A DNA stretch of 47,227 nt from Pseudomonadota bacterium (GTDB lineage Bacteria > Pseudomonadota > Gammaproteobacteria > Steroidobacterales > MnTg04): contig JADFSO010000021.1 of NCBI GenBank assembly GCA_022560735.1, positions 1-47,227 of the forward strand, in the 5' to 3' direction. Every line of letters starts with the position of its first letter. Within the stretch, counting starts at the first letter, position 1. The position numbers were made by a program, and so were the translations under genes. A model generated the notes under the pieces. It ran no database searches and was not told the DNA's origin. It saw nothing but the letters and a program-made list of their open reading frames with translations. Below are positions 43,318 through 47,227 of this stretch, piece by piece.

Positions 43318-43782
43318 CGGCTACACCGGCACTCCAACAACATGCATAACGACCGGACACGCCGATCATCGGGCACCCGCTCAAAGCCTTGTCTGCGCAC
43401 GTGAAAACAGCCCGATTACCAGGTTTCAGGACCCCGGCTGAGCACCCACGGCAAAGCAATGGCATCAAATTAAGTTAAATACTAACGGGACGCCTGGCAG
43501 CGGGCCGCGACCGGCTTCTCAGTTCCGGGTATTTGGCCAGACCATATAAGGGGTGAGGCGGTATTAAACGGCAGCCGCCAAGAGGGGTCCCGCCACGTCT
43601 TATGTTAAATTCCATTCGCTGTTCGACAAAAAAAAGCGGGAGGGAGCCCGGCCCACGGAGGACATCGCGACGCTCAGGCAGGGACAAGTCAAAACCAGCC
43701 ACGTACAATTACCGGCTGCTGGCGTATCCACCCGATTTTGCCGCCATGGATCGATCGAAGCACGGGTTTTTCAGATTAAAAT
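43318..43782. other. Gene-free stretch between pgaA and the methyltransferase
   Basis: No convincing gene is seen in 465 bp between divergent genes. It should hold the pga promoter (minus) and that of the methyltransferase (plus). A T-run after a short GC-rich stem on the minus strand (43627-43660) is too weak to call a terminator. No named riboswitch could be matched. Confidence 0.6.
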
Positions 43783-44751
43783 ATGACTATTAATCAAAGA
43801 CTTAAACATTTGTACAAGGAAATCACGCATGGCGCAGCGGGTTTGCAATCGGCGCTCACCGCGGATTTCGACAACGTTTCCGCCATGGAAAATGCGAGGG
43901 CAATGCAGGCGCGACACTATGCCGATCTCAATTACCCGAACAAAAAACAGTTTCTGGCATTCCCCTCCTACACCTGCATGGTTGATTTCGCTGAGCAGCG
44001 AGGATGCAAGGCCGTGTTGGAAATCGGCGCCGGCTTGTCCACCGCCGTATGGGCAAGCTTCGCACAACGAACCGGCGCCGATGTCTGCACGCTGGATGCG
44101 AGCGTTGCGCGTATGCAAGCGTATGTCAGGAACACCAGCCATGAAGAAACGGTTGCCAGGCACATAAAGCTCGTAGAAGGCACGACTTTTCATTGCGACG
44201 ACCTGATTGCCTTCTATACCGACGAGCCAAAACAAACCTATGGCGGTATCGATGTTGCCTCGCTGCTGGATCACCTGCACTTGTTTCAAAATCCAAATTG
44301 CTCGATAAAGCGCTGGCATAAAGTCAACAGGATCGCCGGTCGCTGGGACTGGTCTGCGAGTGAATTGATGACGACGGATTCGTCACTGATACTGCCGCGT
44401 CAATTACTCGACCTGTTTTCCGCGGGAAAAAACTTCGCTAACGAGATTTCGTTTTTGCAAGGTATCGATTCCCAGGGCAAGGGCGGCGTAATCGATAAAC
44501 TGACCGCTGATGGAGCCCACTGGGATTTCATATTTTTCGACTCGGGCGAATTGGCATCGATGATCGAGTGGCCAATGCTCAAAGACAATATTTCGATCGG
44601 CGGCTACGCAGCCTTCCACGATATTTACTTTCCCAAATCGATCAAGAACATTTTTCCCTGTGCGGCGGTGCTGGCCGATCCTGACTGGGAAATGGTGTTT
44701 TGCGATGACAGCACCAAGCAGGGTTTGCTGATCGCACAGCGGCTACGTTGA
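43783..44751 (+). CDS. Class I SAM-dependent methyltransferase
   Basis: 322 residues. Rossmann-type SAM site AVLEIGAGLSTAVWASF (about 77-93), acidic loop end CTLDASVARM, and late motif DFIFFDSGELASMI, followed by GGYAAFHDIYF. The layout resembles Methyltransf_24-type enzymes acting on polysaccharide or surface sugar substrates. No signal peptide; cytoplasmic. Divergent from pgaA, seven bases before the MBL-fold gene on the same strand. A role in surface carbohydrate modification is inference only. Confidence 0.8.
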   Translation: MTINQRLKHLYKEITHGAAGLQSALTADFDNVSAMENARAMQARHYADLNYPNKKQFLAFPSYTCMVDFAEQRGCKAVLEIGAGLSTAVWASFAQRTGADVCTLDASVARMQAYVRNTSHEETVARHIKLVEGTTFHCDDLIAFYTDEPKQTYGGIDVASLLDHLHLFQNPNCSIKRWHKVNRIAGRWDWSASELMTTDSSLILPRQLLDLFSAGKNFANEISFLQGIDSQGKGGVIDKLTADGAHWDFIFFDSGELASMIEWPMLKDNISIGGYAAFHDIYFPKSIKNIFPCAAVLADPDWEMVFCDDSTKQGLLIAQRLR

Positions 44752-44753
44752 GG
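44750..44753 (+). promoter_or_regulatory. Ribosome-binding site for a TTG start
   Basis: GAGG, overlapping the methyltransferase stop (TTGAGG), lies 5 bases before TTG 44759. No ATG is near in this frame, so it supports the TTG start of the MBL-fold gene. Confidence 0.75.
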
Positions 44754-44758
44754 CTACC

Positions 44759-45727
44759 TTGAAAAACAAGCCCGTCATTGGCCGAATTATTACCCTTCTC
44801 CTTTTCCTTGGAGCGGGCGCTATTCCACTCGCTCCTGCCCATGCAGATCTCGGGATTTTTTGTGAACGCCTCCCCCGCCCGGCCTATGCGGCGTTGCAAA
44901 AACATGAAACCAGCAATGACTGGTTCGAGGTTTACGAGGTGGGGCCCGGCATTTGGGCCATTTACGAACCCTTCCAGTGGCAGGAGGTTATTTCCTACCT
45001 GATTATCGGTACCGATACTGCGTTGCTTTTCGATACCGGAAACGGCATCGGGAATATCAAGGCCATTGTCGATCAATTGACGGAAAAGCCCGTCCAGGTA
45101 CTGAATTCGCATACCCATTTCGACCACATCGGCGGCAATTATCAGTTCGAAAAGATTTTGTCTGTCTCAACGGATTTTTCCATCGCCAACAGCAAAGGCC
45201 TCAACAGCGAAATGGTGACGATGGAGGTCTCCGCTGAAGCTCTGTGCAAGGGATTACCCAACGGGGTCACCCAGGAAAATCATCAGATCAGACCTTTTGG
45301 CATTACCGGCCAGGTCAGGGAAGGCGATGTCATCGATATCGGTAACCGAAAACTTGAAATCCTGCAAATCCCCGGTCATACCAATGATTCTATTGCCTTG
45401 CTTGACCGTGAGGCGGGGTTCTTGTGGACCGGGGACAGTTTTTACGAAGGGCCGATTTGGCTGTATTTTCCAGAAACCGACCTTGCGGCCTATAAACAAT
45501 CCATAGCTCGATTGGCGGCGCTCGCCCCGAGACTGAAAGCGTTGTTTCCGGCCCATAACACCCCAAGGGCGAACCCCGCCATCCTGGTCGAGGTGCAAAA
45601 GGCTTTCGACCTCGTGCTTGAGGGGAAGGCCAAACCCGTACCCACCTGGGAAGGAACCGTTACTTTTGAATTCGAAGGATTTGGTTTCCTGATGCGGGAA
45701 GACTATACGCGCCCGGCAACGCACTAG
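44759..45727 (+). CDS. Exported metallo-beta-lactamase-fold hydrolase
   Basis: 322 residues from TTG 44759. Signal peptide (MKNKPVIGRIITLLLFLG, cut near AHA-D). The zinc motif H118-T-H120-F-D122-H123 is followed by H207 (QIPGHTNDS), D226 (WTGDSFYEG) and a final FPAHNTPR, giving a full two-zinc set. Residues 60-290 are the MBL fold. It may hydrolyse a beta-lactam, phosphate ester or other bond, but the family is too broad to name a substrate. Translationally coupled to the methyltransferase. Confidence 0.9.
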   Translation: MKNKPVIGRIITLLLFLGAGAIPLAPAHADLGIFCERLPRPAYAALQKHETSNDWFEVYEVGPGIWAIYEPFQWQEVISYLIIGTDTALLFDTGNGIGNIKAIVDQLTEKPVQVLNSHTHFDHIGGNYQFEKILSVSTDFSIANSKGLNSEMVTMEVSAEALCKGLPNGVTQENHQIRPFGITGQVREGDVIDIGNRKLEILQIPGHTNDSIALLDREAGFLWTGDSFYEGPIWLYFPETDLAAYKQSIARLAALAPRLKALFPAHNTPRANPAILVEVQKAFDLVLEGKAKPVPTWEGTVTFEFEGFGFLMREDYTRPATH

Positions 45728-45791
45728 GTCCAAATCCGTGAACCCATTTTTCGGCAGCCCTTTGGCTTGCTTGACGAGATTTGTGGCTCAC

Positions 45792-46094
45792 TCAACCACC
45801 ATCATGGTTGATCAGCTGGAGAAACTCACCAATCGTTTTGTGAGACTCCAAAGGGTGTCTTAGTTGCCGTTGAAGATCTAATTCATAGCAGTTCCGCCGC
45901 CCGCTCTTCTTGATTTTCAAGACACCAGCCTCGACCAGTCTGGTCAATATTCTTTGTACTGCACGCTCGGTTATACCTACCCGAATGGCAATTTCCCGCG
46001 TGGTCGGCTGAAACATTTGTGTAAGACAAACAAGCACATGCGCGTTGTTGCTGAAAAAAGTCCAATTACCGTTACTGTCGCTGGCGCTATCCAT
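45792..46094 (-). CDS. Winged-helix transcriptional regulator (MarR/ArsR-like)
   Basis: 100 residues from ATG 46094. One winged helix-turn-helix is seen (FFSNNAHVLVCLTQ, then TREIAIRVGITERAVQRIL, then LVEAGVLKIKKSGRRNCYEL), and little else. DNA-binding, cytoplasmic; ligand unknown. Further in-frame codons upstream are leader DNA. The gene is divergent from a small membrane protein gene, with a palindrome (46115-46133) between them, the usual layout of a local regulator and its target. Confidence 0.85.
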   Translation of the reverse strand: MDSASDSNGNWTFFSNNAHVLVCLTQMFQPTTREIAIRVGITERAVQRILTRLVEAGVLKIKKSGRRNCYELDLQRQLRHPLESHKTIGEFLQLINHDGG

Positions 46095-46114
46095 ATTTCC
46101 CCTGACGCGAGTAT

Positions 46115-46133
46115 GTACTACGACATATAGTAC
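46115..46133. promoter_or_regulatory. Palindrome in the divergent promoter of the winged-helix gene
   Basis: GTACTA (46115-46120) faces TAGTAC (46128-46133) across seven bases, 21 bp upstream of the regulator start and 88 bp upstream of the membrane gene. Probably the operator of the winged-helix protein. A second partner motif TACGAC/GTCGTA (46118 and 46145) overlaps it. Confidence 0.55.
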
Positions 46134-46221
46134 GTGACATAAAAGTCGTATATCATAGCATCGTAGCGTGCACAGAACTCTACTCGCACACAAAACTCGA
46201 TGTCAATCGGAGGAAGCGCAG

Positions 46222-46548
46222 ATGCAACAGTTCGGACATATCCTTTTTATTTTGGGAATCCTTATCGCGTTTGGAACGGGCATGGGCATTCATCACCCAT
46301 GGTTGCCAGTCAGCCTGGCATTATTCGGCATTTTCGTCGGATTTGTGAACGTAAAAGTCGCGGACACCAACAAGTTTCTGATCACCGGTATCGCCCTGGA
46401 AGTTAGCGCTTCAGCCTTCAGGGGATTTTCCTTTATTGGCGAAGCAATGTCCGATGTCATGATATTTGTCGGCGGGGCCTTGCTGGTTGTAGCGCTACGG
46501 TCGCTGTTCAGCACCGCTTTGGCCACCATTTGGAAATCACACGAATAA
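46222..46548 (+). CDS. Small membrane protein of unknown function
   Basis: 108 residues from ATG 46222, with a strong GGAGG at 46209-46213 (8-base spacing). Three hydrophobic helices (about 5-25, 29-45 and a longer one near 78-98) are separated by short polar turns. No family recognised. It is divergent from a winged-helix regulator and likely under its control. Confidence 0.8.
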   Translation: MQQFGHILFILGILIAFGTGMGIHHPWLPVSLALFGIFVGFVNVKVADTNKFLITGIALEVSASAFRGFSFIGEAMSDVMIFVGGALLVVALRSLFSTALATIWKSHE

Positions 46549-46754
46549 AGCACGCGTAGTCCGGCAGCACTTATGAGATCTCTGCTGGCGGAGCGCAACA
46601 TGCCTGCACCTCTGCTCAGGTAATCCAGATTGCGGGATATGCAGCGGTTTTACACCCTGATAATATTCCACGGATGTCGTGAGAGACTTTTGGTTAATTC
46701 ACTGAACTGGCTACCGGGATCGAGCCAGGTCGCGGAGCGCATTAGGAAATCAAA

Positions 46755-47227
46755 ATGACAGTATCCGTTAAGCCCAGTCCTAATATTCGTGCTGTCGCGC
46801 ACTCGCGGCCGCTTGTTCTGTTGCTGTCGAGCCTTGCATGCGCACTTTTTCCCGGCACCGTGTTGGCCGCAGAAACCGGCACCCTGGAACTGGTGGAGAG
46901 CTGGGTCGGAATCACCGCGCTGATTTTGTTTGCGGTTGCGTATGTCTTCGTCGTGATAGAGGAATTCACGCACCTGAAGAAGTCCAAACCGGTGCTGCTA
47001 GCCGCAGGTATTATCTGGGCGCTGGTCGGCTATGAGTATGCGAGCCACAATCTGGTTCACGCGGCCGAAGCTGCCGTGCAAGTCTTCCTCATCGAATTTG
47101 CGGAATTGTTCCTGTTTCTGCTCGTCGCGATGACCTACGTCAACGCAATGAGCGAGAGAAACATATTCAAGGTTCTGCGAATCTGGCTGGTCAACCAGGG
47201 GTACGGATACCGGCGCTTGTTCTGGAC
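46755..47227 (+). CDS. nhaD: Na+/H+ antiporter NhaD, N-terminal part (cut by window edge)
   Basis: 157 codons from ATG 46755 (AGGAAA upstream) to the right edge. A signal-like N-terminus (RPLVLLLSSLACALFPGTVL, cut near LAA-E) is followed by ETGTLELVESWVGITALILF, the phrase EEFTHLKKSKPVLLAAGIIW and HAAEAAVQVFLIEFAELFL, all typical of NhaD. The protein exports Na+ or Li+ in exchange for H+ and suits a marine or salty habitat. The 206 bases before it show no gene. Confidence 0.9.
   Translation, partial: MTVSVKPSPNIRAVAHSRPLVLLLSSLACALFPGTVLAAETGTLELVESWVGITALILFAVAYVFVVIEEFTHLKKSKPVLLAAGIIWALVGYEYASHNLVHAAEAAVQVFLIEFAELFLFLLVAMTYVNAMSERNIFKVLRIWLVNQGYGYRRLFW

Noticed and set aside
43440..43600. 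Pieces resembling a c-di-GMP (GEMM) riboswitch near pgaA, such as CGGCAAAGC and GGGACGC
   Set aside because: The order, loops and pairing needed for the aptamer cannot be completed on either strand.
43622..43628. A TTCGACA site upstream of pgaA, matching the fic operator half-site
   Set aside because: It is single, with no partner at the 13-base spacing, so it is expected by chance.
45792..45811. A TCAACCA/TGGTTGA hairpin at the stop of the winged-helix gene
   Set aside because: The stem is short, AT-weak, overlaps the stop codon and has no U-tract on either strand.

Overview
The window reads as chromosomal DNA of a Gram-negative bacterium with moderate-to-high G+C. A gammaproteobacterium, probably free-living and aquatic, is most likely. 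The grounds are exported lipoproteins and outer-membrane barrels, a pgaABCD exopolysaccharide operon, the start of an NhaD-type Na+/H+ antiporter, a respiratory alternative complex III (ACIII) cluster, and DUF6502/DUF5666/DUF4426/DUF6941 genes. No rRNA, tRNA, CRISPR array, phage module or complete insertion sequence was found. Taxonomic placement is inference.

Layout. 1-3155: a membrane-protein start (edge) behind a large exported HELTH metallopeptidase/beta-propeller/barrel protein. 3302-7602: a minus-strand signalling block with a PP2C phosphatase (RsbU-like), an HATPase anti-sigma kinase (RsbW-like), a STAS antagonist (RsbV-like), an ECF sigma factor, its membrane anti-sigma factor, and a membrane-anchored protein built of about 13 nine/ten-residue repeats, closed by a hairpin terminator. 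7664-15434: the ACIII operon actA-actB1-actB2-actC-actD-actE-actF plus a DUF4426 lipoprotein. ActB is split, and its molybdopterin-like half keeps an N-terminal four-cysteine Fe-S motif. 15483-16684: DUF6941 and a divergent di-haem cytochrome c, a plausible ACIII partner; no oxidase genes are present.

16723-19600 is a small accessory patch: a decayed 2OG-Fe(II) oxygenase fragment, a phased array of TCGACA-N13-TGTCGA palindromes directly in front of a Fic-family AMP-transferase, a small membrane protein with a decayed partial copy downstream, and a small hydrophilic protein. 19687-30413: gamma-glutamyltransferase, a 160-bp IS5-like MITE sitting in the convergent stop codons, an FG-GAP propeller protein, a membrane protein, an S41 protease lipoprotein, a methyltransferase, a TolB/TPR membrane protein, a Vgb-like propeller protein, and a small membrane gene interrupted by TGA.

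30701-37157: a DUF6502-DUF5666 pair with a near-perfect palindrome over the first start codon, an orphan ABC substrate-binding lipoprotein, and an overlapping YjgN(DUF898)-M48 peptidase pair. 37162-43317: pgaABCD, tightly coupled. 43783-47227: a methyltransferase, an exported metallo-beta-lactamase-fold protein, a winged-helix regulator divergent from a small membrane protein, and the 5' part of nhaD.

Functionally the region combines energy metabolism (ACIII, cytochrome c, NhaD), envelope and biofilm functions (Pga, lipoproteins, proteases) and regulation (partner switching/ECF, Fic). The least explained items are the Fic operator array, the decapeptide-repeat protein, the Fe-S-retaining split ActB and the DUF6502 palindrome.
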